Shown here: in pieces, positions 63,338 to 64,000 of the stretch
How the letters are laid out: the number at the start of each line of letters is the position of its first letter
Numbering within the stretch: the stretch's first letter is position 1
The notes under the pieces: generated by a model
Database searches by the model: none
What the model saw: only the letters and a program-made list of their open reading frames with translations
What the model was told of the DNA's origin: nothing
Made by a program: the position numbers and the translations under genes
Origin: Gammaproteobacteria bacterium
GTDB lineage: Bacteria; Pseudomonadota; Gammaproteobacteria; Pseudomonadales; Pseudohongiellaceae
Direction of reading: 5' to 3'
NCBI GenBank assembly: GCA_002730035.1
Contig: PBYU01000068.1
Location: 1-64,000 of the forward strand
Length of the DNA: 64,000 nt

Positions 63338-64000
63338 CTATTGAGTATCGACAGCGATAGCCATCCAGCCGATAAACATTTCTTCCCAGGACTGCCCACC
63401 CCAACCGACATCGATATCCGAATTCGGGTTACCCGGATTCGCCGAGGAATTATCGAACACACCGTCGGTGACGATGGTGGTTCCCGCCGGTAGAAACTTG
63501 GGCTCCTTCAACCAGTAATCCATCTGCCACTGGAATTGGAAGTTAGGCACGGATAGCAGCTGCTCACTGTTACCATCCGGATACACTGCCGTGTATTTCA
63601 TGCTCTTACCTCGGTAGCGCATATGGGGCGACATCGCATACAGATAGGAATCGTCATTTAAGACAATGCTGGCACTGGCCTGGTAGTTGTGTGCACCTGC
63701 AGGAATATAGATATCCTCGTTCACGGTAATAGGGTTCATCAGGGTTTGTTGTGGCGCTTGCTCGGCATAATGCAGACCCAGACGGGTTTGATCCGTCGTG
63801 GCCAGTCCATTGGTAGTGTAATGTATCTGCATGACGAGCCTGTCATTACTGGAAAATTTTTGTGCGATTCCTTCTGGATAGGAAATGCTTGCCTTGCCTG
63901 GCGCATAGGCGGCCATATCCAGCAACGCTTGCTCACCGCTGTAGGACTTATCCTGAGTGAATATTCGGGCATGGTGCACCACAGCCGGATCACCGAGATC
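63338..64000 (-). CDS. C-terminal part of a copper type II (PHM-like) monooxygenase-domain protein, cut by window edge
   Basis: The frame is open from the window end (DLGDPAVVHHARIF) to the stop at 63338. It shows the two-domain fold of peptidylglycine hydroxylating monooxygenase-like proteins: VVHHARIF (first copper His pair), LVMQIHYTTNG (His), SPHMRYRGKSMKYTAV (second copper region) and SWEEMFIGWMAI. In many relatives the second-copper motif is HMHYRG; here the second His is Arg, so that copper site may be altered. Environmental relatives often carry a thioredoxin-like or cytochrome domain before this region, but the front of this gene lies outside the window. Confidence 0.72.
   Translation of the reverse strand, partial: DLGDPAVVHHARIFTQDKSYSGEQALLDMAAYAPGKASISYPEGIAQKFSSNDRLVMQIHYTTNGLATTDQTRLGLHYAEQAPQQTLMNPITVNEDIYIPAGAHNYQASASIVLNDDSYLYAMSPHMRYRGKSMKYTAVYPDGNSEQLLSVPNFQFQWQMDYWLKEPKFLPAGTTIVTDGVFDNSSANPGNPNSDIDVGWGGQSWEEMFIGWMAIAVDTQ

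Overview
The window looks like a chromosomal segment of a marine-type, respiratory Gammaproteobacterium. This rests on gene order typical of the class (pepA-holC-valS divergent from lptF-lptG; ribF-ileS-fkpB-ispH; glnK-amtB; regB-regA), an LPS-export machine, and periplasmic c-type cytochromes. A species cannot be named from the sequence alone.

Layout. 1-650: the end of an unidentified gene, a tRNA-Ser-3'-end-like site and a truncated tyrosine-integrase start, probably the eroded edge of an integrated element. 795-4171: a LeuB-like dehydrogenase convergent with a LeuA-type synthase, then an RDD membrane protein. 4186-14060: an accessory periplasmic/redox block, mostly on the minus strand: diheme cytochrome c, lipoprotein, a beta-helix pseudogene with three lesions, metallo-beta-lactamase-fold hydrolase, exported SDR, SoxC-like sulfite dehydrogenase with its cytochrome, a frameshifted hypothetical, DsbB, DUF454, and a carboxymuconolactone-decarboxylase-like protein. 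14133-27270: core genes (lptG, lptF, thioesterase, pepA, holC, valS, ispH, fkpB, ileS, ribF). The usual lspA is absent between ileS and fkpB. 27401-31126: a fused two-domain acyltransferase of OlsF type coupled by overlap to an ATP-grasp ligase, flanked by small membrane proteins. 31107-37206: the soluble NAD-dependent formate dehydrogenase operon fdsGBA-fdhD-fdsD, preceded by a secreted beta-propeller gene. 38527-41011: ECF sigma factor, anti-sigma factor and two DUF4252 proteins. 41138-47091: hydrolase, lipoprotein, bile-acid/sodium symporter-type transporter, an apparent attenuator controlling a frameshifted MFS transporter, then glnK-amtB. 47157-53694: thioesterase, class-C beta-lactamase-like hydrolase, a second MBL hydrolase, a secreted NGGI-repeat protein behind a strong sigma-54 promoter, a PEBP protein and an acyl-CoA synthetase. 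53754-64000: a methyltransferase-GNAT fusion, RegB/RegA redox two-component system, SDR, an RND efflux pair, and the end of a copper-monooxygenase-like protein cut by the window edge.

How the parts fit. The metabolic theme is periplasmic and cytoplasmic redox: formate oxidation feeding NADH, sulfite-type oxidation feeding cytochrome c, and RegBA sensing the quinone/redox state. The envelope theme is LPS export, aminolipid synthesis, an envelope-type sigma/anti-sigma pair and RND/MFS efflux. Several genes carry single-base or single-codon lesions (holC amber codon, MFS T6 frameshift, G-run frameshift in the 11.6-12.1 kb gene, three lesions in the beta-helix gene). Some may be assembly errors at homopolymers; the triple-hit gene is more likely a true pseudogene.

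Most noteworthy: (i) a promoter, 34-codon leader ORF, antiterminator and terminator ahead of the MFS gene; (ii) an OlsF-like acyltransferase overlapping an ATP-grasp ligase, suggesting an amino-acid-extended aminolipid; (iii) an in-frame amber codon in holC; (iv) a near-consensus sigma-54 promoter driving a secreted repeat protein; (v) 10-bp tandem repeats, each with a Shine-Dalgarno-like core, directly before a start codon. No rRNA, complete tRNA, CRISPR array or intact insertion sequence was seen.
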